Source of the DNA: Xylophilus sp. GW821-FHT01B05
GTDB lineage: Bacteria > Pseudomonadota > Gammaproteobacteria > Burkholderiales > Burkholderiaceae_C
Reading direction: 5' to 3'
Assembly: GCA_038961845.1 (NCBI GenBank)
Contig: CP152408.1
Coordinates: 682,001-746,000 of the forward strand
Length of the DNA stretch: 64,000 nt
Part shown: positions 57,584 to 64,000 of the stretch, in pieces
Layout: each line of letters starts with the position of its first letter
How positions within the stretch are numbered: the stretch's first letter is position 1
Made by a program: the position numbers and the translations under genes
The notes under the pieces: model-generated
The model's input: the letters and a program-made list of their open reading frames with translations, nothing else
Databases searched by the model: none
What the model was told of the DNA's origin: nothing

Positions 57584-58186
57584 ATGGCCAAGACCAGTAC
57601 CAAGACCAACAAGAGCAAATCCCCGATCACCGCAGCCCCGGCCGCTTCGGCCGGCAAGGTGCCGGCCAAGGGCGCGGCGCGGGTGGCGCCGTCTTCGGGT
57701 AGCAAGGGGGCGCCGCTGATCAACATCGGCATTGGCGAGCGCGACCGCGCAGCCATTGCCGAGGGCCTGTCGCGCGTGCTGGCTGATACCTACACGCTCT
57801 ACCTCACCACGCACAACTTCCACTGGAACGTGACCGGGCCGCACTTCAACTCGCTGCACGCCATGTTCATGACCCAGTACACCGAGCTGTGGGGCTCGAC
57901 CGACGTGATCGCCGAGCGCATCCGTGCGCTGGGCCATTACGCGCCGGGTTCGTATGCCGAGTTCAGCAAGATCGCCACCGTGGCCGACGTGCCGCAGAGC
58001 CCGCCCAAGGCGATGGAGATGGTGCGCATCCTGGTCAAGGGCCATGAAACCGTGTCGCGCATCGCGCGTGAATTCATCCCCGTGGCCGAAGAAGCCGGCG
58101 ACGACCCGACCGCCGACATGCTGACCGCGCGCTGCACAGTGCATGACCAGACCGCCTGGATGCTGCGCTCGCTGCTGGAAGAGTAA
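57584..58186 (+). CDS. dps: Dps-type DNA-binding ferritin
   Basis: A 200-residue mini-ferritin. The Lys/Ser/Ala-rich N-terminal tail (1-58) can bind DNA. The ferritin domain carries the ferroxidase ligands in [20 protein letters not shown] and downstream acidic residues. Dps stores iron with H2O2 as oxidant and compacts DNA in stress. ATG 57584 is preceded by CGGAG. Proximity to oxyR suggests peroxide induction, though no OxyR site could be assigned in the 108-bp leader. Confidence 0.92.
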   Translation: MAKTSTKTNKSKSPITAAPAASAGKVPAKGAARVAPSSGSKGAPLINIGIGERDRAAIAEGLSRVLADTYTLYLTTHNFHWNVTGPHFNSLHAMFMTQYTELWGSTDVIAERIRALGHYAPGSYAEFSKIATVADVPQSPPKAMEMVRILVKGHETVSRIAREFIPVAEEAGDDPTADMLTARCTVHDQTAWMLRSLLEE

Positions 58187-58267
58187 GGTTTTTGTTGGCG
58201 CCAGCCTGTTTGGATGCTTGACGGGTGGCTCGGGGCACAATCGCGGGTCGTTTTCAATTCTTGCACC

Positions 58268-58290
58268 CGGGGCCCGCGCCCCGTCTTCTC
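58268..58290 (+). terminator. Terminator-like hairpin before ubiA
   Basis: CGGGGC-CCGC-GCCCCG followed by TCTTCTC, 81 bp after the dps stop and 5 bp before the ubiA ATG. It may end the dps transcript or structure the ubiA leader. Confidence 0.35.
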
Positions 58291-58295
58291 CCCCC

Positions 58296-59249
58296 ATGAC
58301 CGCAATCGTGCCGCAGCGCAGCCGCCTCGGCCTCTACCTTGACCTGATCCGCTGGGACCGGCCTGCCGGCTGGCTGCTGCTGCTGTGGCCCACGCTGTCG
58401 GCGCTGTGGATGGCCAAGCGCGGCTTCCCGGGCTGGCATTTGCTGACCGTGTTCGTGCTGGGCACCTTCCTCATGCGCAGCGCGGGCTGCTGCATCAATG
58501 ACGTGGCCGACCAGGAGTTCGACCGCCACGTCAAACGCACGGCGCAGCGCCCGGTCACCAGCGGCGCGGTGTCGGTGCGCGAGGCGCTGGTGCTGGCGGC
58601 GGTACTGGTGCTGGCGGCCTTCGGGCTGGTGCTGACCACCAATGCGCCGACGGTGGTGTGGTCTTTTGCGGCGCTGGCAATCACGCTGGTCTATCCCTAT
58701 GCCAAGCGCCACGTGGCCATGCCGCAGGCGGTGCTGGGCGTGGCCTTCAGCGCCGGCATCCCGATGGCGTTCACGGCGATCCAGGGCAGTGAATCGTGGT
58801 TGTTCACCGCCATTCCGGGCGACGACGGCATGTTGCTGGCAGCACTTGAAGGCAGCGTGCCGGCGCTGGGCTGGTGGCTGGTGCTGGGCAACTTGTTCTG
58901 GGTGCTGGCCTACGACACCGAATACGCCATGGTCGACCGCGACGACGACCTGCGGATCGGCATCCGCACCTCGGCCATCACCCTGGGCCGCTTCGATGTG
59001 CCGGCCATCGTGCTGTTCTACCTGCTGTTTTTGGGCATCTGGACGGTGGCGCTGCAGCCCTATGCGCTGGGGCCGATGTTCCATGCGGCCATTGGGATCG
59101 CGCTGGTGCAGGTGTTCTGGCACTGGAGCCTGATCCGCCGCCGCACGCGCGAGGGCTGCTTTCATGCGTTCCGCGTGAACCACTGGCTGGGGCTGACGGT
59201 GTTTGCGGGGATTGCGGCCGGCTTTGCATTGCAGAAGTCGGCGGCTTAG
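58296..59249 (+). CDS. ubiA: 4-hydroxybenzoate octaprenyltransferase
   Basis: A 317-residue polytopic membrane prenyltransferase of ubiquinone biosynthesis. The two Asp-rich motifs are visible: [19 protein letters not shown] (NDxxDxxxD) and [14 protein letters not shown]. About eight or nine hydrophobic helices are present. ATG 58296 gives the conserved start [20 protein letters not shown]. It converges with pyrB (46 bp). Confidence 0.93.
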   Translation: MTAIVPQRSRLGLYLDLIRWDRPAGWLLLLWPTLSALWMAKRGFPGWHLLTVFVLGTFLMRSAGCCINDVADQEFDRHVKRTAQRPVTSGAVSVREALVLAAVLVLAAFGLVLTTNAPTVVWSFAALAITLVYPYAKRHVAMPQAVLGVAFSAGIPMAFTAIQGSESWLFTAIPGDDGMLLAALEGSVPALGWWLVLGNLFWVLAYDTEYAMVDRDDDLRIGIRTSAITLGRFDVPAIVLFYLLFLGIWTVALQPYALGPMFHAAIGIALVQVFWHWSLIRRRTREGCFHAFRVNHWLGLTVFAGIAAGFALQKSAA

Positions 59250-59295
59250 CGCCGACTTTTGCTCAGCCAGCTCCGTTCTCCCTGAAGCGGGGTTC

Positions 59296-60588
59296 TCAGT
59301 CCAAGCCATCAAAGACGGCGTCATCCGGCCCGATGTGCGAGGGCGAACGCCAACCCGCATCGCGCATCGAGCGCGCCACCTGCTTCTCTACCCCCAGCAG
59401 CACCGCGAACAGCGCCATGCGCACGGGAATGCCGTTGTCGGTCTGGCGGAAGATGGCCAGGCGCGGGTCGTGGTTGAGGTCGGTGCTCAGGTCGTTGGCG
59501 CCGGGGCGGCCGTCGCGCGGCAGCGGGTGCATCAGGATGGTGTCGGGCTTGCAGACCGCGTCCACCAGCGCCTTGCGCACCTGGAACTCGGGCGTGTAGC
59601 CCTCGATCTCTTCGCCGGCAAAGCGCTCTTTCTGGATGCGCGTGGCGTAAACCACATCGGCGCCGCGCAGGCCTTCTTCCAATGACTGGGTCTGCTCGAT
59701 CACATGGCCCTGGCGCGCCACCAGCTCCAGCAGGTAGTCGGGCATTTCCAGCGAGGGCGGCGCCACCAGTGTGAACTTGAGCCCGCGGTACAGCGCCAGC
59801 AGCCGGATCAGCGAATGCACGGTGCGGCCGTATTTCAGGTCGCCGACGATGGCCACGTGCGCGCCATCCACCAGCTTGCCCAGGCGCGAGAACTCGCGCT
59901 GGATGGTGTACAGATCCAGGATGGCCTGGCTCGGGTGCTCGCCCGGGCCGTCGCCGGCGTTGATCACCGGGATGTTGGTGGCGCGCGCAAATTCGGCGAC
60001 CGAGCCTTGCTCTGGGTGGCGCACCACCAGCGCATCGACATAGCCGCTCATGACGCGGCTGGTGTCGTAGATCGACTCGCCCTTGGCCATGGACGAGAAG
60101 GTGAAGCCCGTGGTGTCGCAAACCGTGCCGCCCAGGCGGCAGAAGGCCGCGCCAAAGCTCACGCGGGTGCGCGTGCTGGCCTCGAAGAACAGGCTGCCCA
60201 GCACCGCGCCCTCCAGCACGCGCGACACCTTCTGGCGCCGGGCAATGGGCTGCATGACGTCGGCCACATGAAACAGGTCTTCCAGGCTGTCGCGGTCAAA
60301 CTGCGCCACCGACAGCAGGTGCGGCCGGCCTTCGGCCGAGATGCGCTGGGCCAGCGAGCGCCCGTCCGCGCCGCTGGCCGAGCCGGCCGCGCCGCGCGCC
60401 TCGTGCACCAGGATTTCGGAGACGAACTTCTCGACCATCTCCGGCATGGCGCGCGACTCGTTCGAGTCGGCCGGCAGCAGCCAGGTGTCGAGTGCGCGGC
60501 GCCGCACGCCCAGGCGGTCAGAGAAGGCGTCGCGGGTGAGGTTGAGGCGACGCATGGCGTCGCGCAGAAAGTCTTGTTGGCTGCTCAT
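59296..60588 (-). CDS. pyrB: Aspartate carbamoyltransferase with N-terminal HTH-like extension
   Basis: A 430-residue enzyme, longer than the usual approximately 310 of PyrB. The first 60 residues resemble an XRE-type helix-turn-helix (LNLTRDAFSDRLGVRRRALD). Residues about 95-400 are the ATCase catalytic domains, with the carbamoyl-phosphate motif FFEASTRTRVSFGAAF and HPLPRDGRPGANDL. It makes carbamoyl-aspartate in pyrimidine synthesis. No pyrI is adjacent. ATG 60588 was chosen; a palindrome lies 45 bp upstream. Confidence 0.88.
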   Translation of the reverse strand: MSSQQDFLRDAMRRLNLTRDAFSDRLGVRRRALDTWLLPADSNESRAMPEMVEKFVSEILVHEARGAAGSASGADGRSLAQRISAEGRPHLLSVAQFDRDSLEDLFHVADVMQPIARRQKVSRVLEGAVLGSLFFEASTRTRVSFGAAFCRLGGTVCDTTGFTFSSMAKGESIYDTSRVMSGYVDALVVRHPEQGSVAEFARATNIPVINAGDGPGEHPSQAILDLYTIQREFSRLGKLVDGAHVAIVGDLKYGRTVHSLIRLLALYRGLKFTLVAPPSLEMPDYLLELVARQGHVIEQTQSLEEGLRGADVVYATRIQKERFAGEEIEGYTPEFQVRKALVDAVCKPDTILMHPLPRDGRPGANDLSTDLNHDPRLAIFRQTDNGIPVRMALFAVLLGVEKQVARSMRDAGWRSPSHIGPDDAVFDGLD

Positions 60589-60632
60589 GGCGGCGAAATA
60601 TACGCCATGAGTTTTGGTTTTGCGCCTGAATT

Positions 60633-60645
60633 TACGCAGTGCGTA
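60633..60645. promoter_or_regulatory. Palindrome upstream of pyrB
   Basis: TACGCA-G-TGCGTA is a perfect 13-bp palindrome 45 bp before the pyrB start codon. It could be an operator, possibly for the HTH-like extension of PyrB itself; this is inference. Confidence 0.4.
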
Positions 60646-60689
60646 CATTTTGGGGCGCTCAATCGATGCGCCTTAGGCCGTGTCAGGAA

Positions 60690-60774
60690 CACCGCGGAAC
60701 CGGCTTTGCCGGGCCGCTGGTGTTGCCCCCTGCAAGGGGGTTGGCGAAGACACGTAGTGCGTAGCCTGGGGGTG
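60690..60774 (-). repeat. 3'-end hairpin element, copy 3
   Basis: Begins 3-5 bp after the proC stop codon. Minus-strand reading is CCCCCAGGCTACGCACTACG, then CCCCCTTGCAGGGGG, then CCGGCAAAGCCGG. It separates proC from pyrB. Confidence 0.85.
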
Positions 60775-60777
60775 TGC

Positions 60778-61626
60778 CTAGATCTTCCCGAACTCGTCGC
60801 CGAGTTCTGCTGCGCGCGCGCGTGCTGCTTCCATCGCCCCGACAAACGCCGCCTTCACCCCCGCCGCCTCCAGCGCCGTCAGCGCCGCATAGGTGGTGCC
60901 GCCCTTGGAGGTGACGCGCTCGCGCAGCACGGCCGGCGGCTCGCTCGACTGGGCGGCCAGCGTGGTGGCGCCGCCAAAGGTGGCAATGGCCAGTTGCTGC
61001 GCCTGCGCGGCCGACAGGCCCATGCCGGTGCCGGCTTGCACCATGGCCTCGATGAAATAAAACACATAGGCCGGGCCCGAGCCCGACAGCGCGGTGACCG
61101 CGTCCAACTGCGCTTCTGCGTCCAGCCACAGCACCTGGCCGGTGGGGGCCAGCACTTCATCCACCAGGGCGTGGTCGGCGGCGGTGACGGCGCTGCGTGC
61201 AAACAGGCCGGTCATGCCCTGGCCCACCAGCGCGGGCGTGTTGGGCATGGCGCGCACGATGCGCTGGCTGCCCAGCCAGCCGGCGATGCTGTCGCTGCGG
61301 ATGCCGGCGGCCACGCTCAGGTGCAGCGCCTGGGCGGCAAAGGGCGCCACGGCCTGCGCCGCTTCGCGGAAGACCTGCGGTTTCACCGCCCAGACCACCA
61401 GCGCGCAGTCGCTCAGGGACGCATCGGCGGTGGCCTGCGCGCTGACGCCGTGCTGCGCCAGCAGTTGCGCGCGGGTGGCCTCGAACGGTTCGACCACGCG
61501 GATGCGCGCCGCCGGCAAGCCCTGGCGCAGCAGCCCGCCGATCAGCGCGCTGGCCATGTTGCCGCCGCCGATGAAGGCGATGGATTGGTCGTGGAGGGCA
61601 GCGCTGGATGCGGTGGCAGTCGTCAT
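60778..61626 (-). CDS. proC: Pyrroline-5-carboxylate reductase
   Basis: A 282-residue NAD(P)H-dependent reductase that makes proline from pyrroline-5-carboxylate. The nucleotide-binding site is IAFIGGGNMASALIGGLL, and the C-terminal domain has the family signature region DAVTALSGSGPAYVFYFIEA and RERVTSKGGTTYAAL. ATG 61626 follows the usual start. Normal length. Confidence 0.95.
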   Translation of the reverse strand: MTTATASSAALHDQSIAFIGGGNMASALIGGLLRQGLPAARIRVVEPFEATRAQLLAQHGVSAQATADASLSDCALVVWAVKPQVFREAAQAVAPFAAQALHLSVAAGIRSDSIAGWLGSQRIVRAMPNTPALVGQGMTGLFARSAVTAADHALVDEVLAPTGQVLWLDAEAQLDAVTALSGSGPAYVFYFIEAMVQAGTGMGLSAAQAQQLAIATFGGATTLAAQSSEPPAVLRERVTSKGGTTYAALTALEAAGVKAAFVGAMEAARARAAELGDEFGKI

Positions 61627-61710
61627 GGTGCAGGGGCCTGTGGCAATGAAGAAGAGCAGGGCGGGCATTGTCGCGCGCCCGCGCCACGGCCTTTGCCGCC
61701 ATCAACGGAA

Positions 61711-61772
61711 ATTTAAAGAAAAAGTGGCTCTAGCCCAGGTGCAGCCTGGGCTATTAGCTATGGTTTTTGAAT
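61711..61772. repeat. Palindromic element, intergenic (best-preserved copy)
   Basis: GAAAAAGTGGCTCT, then perfect arms AGCCCAGG-TGCAG-CCTGGGCT, then ATTAGCTATGGTTTTTGAA. It lies in the 308-bp gap between proC and glpK, next to a copy of the second repeat family. The first part of the gap (61627-61710) presumably holds the proC promoter; nothing else is evident. Confidence 0.85.
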
Positions 61773-61825
61773 GAGCCTTGAGTATCCACGGTGCGGGGCG
61801 CGCCCCGCAGCGCACGAAGCCGACG

Positions 61826-61934
61826 GGCCGCGGAGCAGGCCACGCGCAGACATCCGCGGAACCGGCTCTGCCGGGCCGCTGGATGTGCCCCCTGCAAGGG
61901 GGTTGGCGAAGACACGAAGTGCGAAGCCTGGGGG
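61826..61934 (-). repeat. 3'-end hairpin element, copy 4
   Basis: Directly abuts the glpK stop codon (the G-run ends at 61934 and the stop occupies 61935-61937). Minus-strand reading is CCCCCAGGCTTCGCACTTCG, CCCCCTTGCAGGGGG, CCGGCAGAGCCGG and GGCCTGCTCCGCGGCCC. It is the longest copy. Confidence 0.85.
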
Positions 61935-63428
61935 TCAGCCCAAAGTCGCCTGGCGCACGGCATGCTCCCAGTGCTGCATGCGTTCCTGCGCCAGGGCCGG
62001 TGCCAGCTTTGGCTCGAAGCGCTTCTCCGCCCGCCACAGCTCGGACAGCTCGGCCGTACTGCCAAACACGCCACTGGACAGCCCCGCCAGGTAGGCCGCG
62101 CCCAGCGCCGTGGTTTCCACCACGGCGGGCCGCACCACGGGCACGCCCAGCAGGTCGGCCTGGAACTGCATCAGCAGGTCATTCACGCAGGCGCCGCCGT
62201 CCACGCGCAGCTCGCGCACGGCGGGCACGCCGGCTGCGGCGGCGTCGCGTGCCATGGCCTGCAGCAGGGCGGCGCTCTGGAAGGCGATGCTCTCCAGCGC
62301 GGCGCGGGCGATGTGGGCCATGGTGCTGCCGCGCGTCAGGCCGGTAATGGTGCCGCGCGCATCGGGCTGCCAGTAGGGCGCGCCCAGGCCGGTAAAGGCC
62401 GGCACCAGCATCACGCCGCCGGCGTCGGGCACGCTCTCGGCCAGGGCTTGCACCTCGGCGCTGCCCTTGATGGCTTTCAGGCCGTCGCGCAGCCACTGCA
62501 CCACGGCGCCGCCCACGAACACGCTGCCTTCCAGGGCAAATTCCGGCTGGGCCGTGGGCTGGGCGGCGCTGGTGGTGACCAGGCCGTTCTGCGAGGTCTG
62601 GAACACCGTGCCGGTGTGCATCAGCATGAAGCAGCCGGTGCCATAGGTGTTCTTGGCCATGCCGGGCGTGAAGCAGGCCTGGCCAAAGGTGGCGGACTGC
62701 TGGTCGCCGGCCACGCCGCCGATCGGGATGGCGTGGCCCAGCAGGTCGGTGCGCACCTCGCCAAAATGCGCGCTGGAGGGCAGCACCTCGGGCATCAGCG
62801 CACGCGGGATGTCGAGCGCGGCCAGCAGTTCGTCGTCCCAGGCGTTGCGATGCACGTCGAACAGCATGGTGCGCGAGGCATTGCTTACGTCCGTCACATG
62901 CCGCGCGCCGCCGGTGAGCTGCCAGATCAGCCAGCTGTCCACCGTGCCAAAGGCCAGATCGCCGCGCGCCGCCTGCTCGCGTGCGCCGGGCACCTGGTCC
63001 AGGATCCACTTGAGCTTGGTGCCAGAGAAGTAGGCATCTATGCGCAGCCCGGTGCGGGCCTGGATCTTCGGCTCCCAGCCGGCCTCGCGCAGGCGCGCGC
63101 ATTCGGGCTCGGCGCGGCGGTCTTGCCAGACGATGGCGCGGTGGATCGGCTGGCCCGTGCGGCGGTTCCACACCACCGTGGTTTCGCGTTGGTTGGTGAT
63201 GCCGATGGAGCGAATCGCTGCCGCACCAATGCCGGCCTGCTGCAGCGCCTCGCGCGCGGTGTCGAGCTGGGTCTGCCAGATCTGCGCCGGCTCGTGCTCC
63301 ACCCAGCCGGGCTGCGGGTAGTGCTGCGGCAGCTCGCGCTGCGCCTGGGCGACGATGCGGCCGTGCTCGTCGAACACGATGCTGCGCGAGCTGGAGGTGC
63401 CTTGGTCAAGGGCAAGCAGGTAGGTCAT
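61935..63428 (-). CDS. glpK: Glycerol kinase
   Basis: A 497-residue FGGY kinase phosphorylating glycerol to sn-glycerol-3-phosphate. The phosphate loop is [16 protein letters not shown], the glycerol-binding segments include [13 protein letters not shown] and [16 protein letters not shown], and the FGGY signature region [17 protein letters not shown] and [13 protein letters not shown] are clear. ATG 63428 is used. It follows the glpR-like gene (63 bp), a normal glycerol operon order. Confidence 0.95.
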   Translation of the reverse strand: MTYLLALDQGTSSSRSIVFDEHGRIVAQAQRELPQHYPQPGWVEHEPAQIWQTQLDTAREALQQAGIGAAAIRSIGITNQRETTVVWNRRTGQPIHRAIVWQDRRAEPECARLREAGWEPKIQARTGLRIDAYFSGTKLKWILDQVPGAREQAARGDLAFGTVDSWLIWQLTGGARHVTDVSNASRTMLFDVHRNAWDDELLAALDIPRALMPEVLPSSAHFGEVRTDLLGHAIPIGGVAGDQQSATFGQACFTPGMAKNTYGTGCFMLMHTGTVFQTSQNGLVTTSAAQPTAQPEFALEGSVFVGGAVVQWLRDGLKAIKGSAEVQALAESVPDAGGVMLVPAFTGLGAPYWQPDARGTITGLTRGSTMAHIARAALESIAFQSAALLQAMARDAAAAGVPAVRELRVDGGACVNDLLMQFQADLLGVPVVRPAVVETTALGAAYLAGLSSGVFGSTAELSELWRAEKRFEPKLAPALAQERMQHWEHAVRQATLG

Positions 63429-63491
63429 GGTGAGAGTGAGTGTGCCCAAAGGGGCCGCGCGCGGCGGCGGGAATTTCCCGGTGGCGCGGGG

Positions 63492-64000
63492 TCAAGTCAG
63501 AGCGCTGTCCCAACGTACTTGGGCGTCAGCCAGCAAGGCAGGGAATGGATCAGGCGGCACCACGTCGGTAAACAGCCGGTCGATCTGCGACAGCTTGGCC
63601 AGCTCCACCATCGCCGGGCGGTTGAACTTGCTGCCGTCGGCTGCCAGCCAGACCTCGCGTGCCTGGCGGATGATGGTTTGCGCCACCTTGACCTCGCGGT
63701 AGTCAAAGTCGCGCAGCGTGCCGTCGGCCTCGATGCTGGAGATGCCGATCAGCGCAATGTCGACGCGGAACTGGCGGATGAAATCCACCGCCGCCTCGCC
63801 AATGATGCCCAGGTCGCGCGCCCGCACCGCGCCGCCGGCGACGATCACCTCGCAGCCCGGGTTGGCGCTGAGGATGGTGGCCACGTTCAGGTTGTTGGTG
63901 ATCACGCGCAGCCCGGTGTGCTGCAGCAGCGCCTTGGCAATGGCCTCGGTGGTGGTGCCGATGTTGAGGATCAGCGAGCAGTCGTTGGGCACCTGCGCCG
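63492..64000 (-). CDS. glpR: DeoR-family regulator, GlpR-like (5' end cut by window edge)
   Basis: The C-terminal 168 residues or so of a DeoR regulator; the N-terminal helix-turn-helix lies beyond base 64000. The sugar-phosphate sensor domain is visible: LILNIGTTTEAIAKALLQ, VIVAGGAVRARDLGIIG and VWLAADGSKFNRPAMVELAK. Being directly upstream of glpK, it is most likely the glycerol-3-phosphate-responsive repressor GlpR. Confidence 0.85.
   Translation of the reverse strand, partial: AQVPNDCSLILNIGTTTEAIAKALLQHTGLRVITNNLNVATILSANPGCEVIVAGGAVRARDLGIIGEAAVDFIRQFRVDIALIGISSIEADGTLRDFDYREVKVAQTIIRQAREVWLAADGSKFNRPAMVELAKLSQIDRLFTDVVPPDPFPALLADAQVRWDSALT

Noticed and set aside
59704..61716. 670-codon plus-strand frame spanning pyrB and proC
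   Set aside because: It runs through two real genes and a repeat on the other strand and shows no protein-like composition.

Overview
The window looks like a contiguous chromosomal segment of a high-GC betaproteobacterium, most probably family Comamonadaceae (Acidovorax/Variovorax/Delftia-like). The pointers are three tricarboxylate-transporter receptor (Bug) genes without their membrane partners, DUF3567, DUF3108, DUF4148, a PhaM-type PHB granule protein, many LysR regulators and small repeats of the kind seen in that family. Genus cannot be fixed from sequence alone. I see no rRNA, tRNA, CRISPR array, transposase, prophage or plasmid gene. Both ends are cut: an MFS transporter at the left and a DeoR/GlpR regulator at the right.

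Layout. 1-9.6 kb: MFS transporter, glycolate-oxidase-like flavoprotein overlapping an arginase, a LysR-controlled dehydrogenase/Bug/cupin operon, a second LysR gene, purU, a ChaN-like lipoprotein and DUF3567. 9.7-15.1 kb: DUF3108 protein, IclR regulator divergent from a fumarylacetoacetate-hydrolase-family gene plus Bug receptor, and an exported MORN/YwqK-like protein. 15.2-18.9 kb: a probable copper operon (DUF2946, YcnI-like, TonB receptor, PCuAC chaperone). 18.9-21.1 kb: phaM and a FIST-domain gene. 21.2-27.1 kb: dioxygenase, NMT1-type ABC transporter and arylsulfotransferase-like gene, with a divergent LysR regulator. 27.1-30.4 kb: dadA behind a tandem glycine riboswitch, then small exported proteins and an HTH regulator. 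30.7-39.8 kb: MFS-acyltransferase fusion, M20 deacylase (ArgE-like), LysR, a four-gene amino-acid ABC operon, Bug receptor and PAP2-like membrane protein. 40-46.5 kb: DUF2145 remnant, flavin oxidase, membrane zinc-ribbon protein, semialdehyde dehydrogenase, DUF3597 and an AAA/DUF4143 ATPase. 46.5-64 kb: mostly housekeeping genes (ubiB-like kinase, tgt, TPR-methyltransferase, PQQ-type dehydrogenase, queA, recG, oxyR, dps, ubiA, pyrB, proC, glpK, glpR).

The most unusual signal is two families of short repeats. One is an approximately 55-65 bp palindromic element (arms AGCCCAGG/CCTGGGCT flanked by A/T tracts and TAGCTAT) found between genes and also read in frame inside recG, the DUF3108 gene, phaM and, less clearly, the glcD-like gene; this is analogous to Rickettsia palindromic elements. 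The other is an approximately 85-115 bp triple-hairpin element found four times, always 0-11 bp after a stop codon and always in the same orientation as that gene. Other points of interest are the glycine riboswitch on dadA, a helix-turn-helix extension on aspartate carbamoyltransferase with a palindrome just upstream of the gene, and an inverted repeat that contains the start codon of the AAA/DUF4143 gene.
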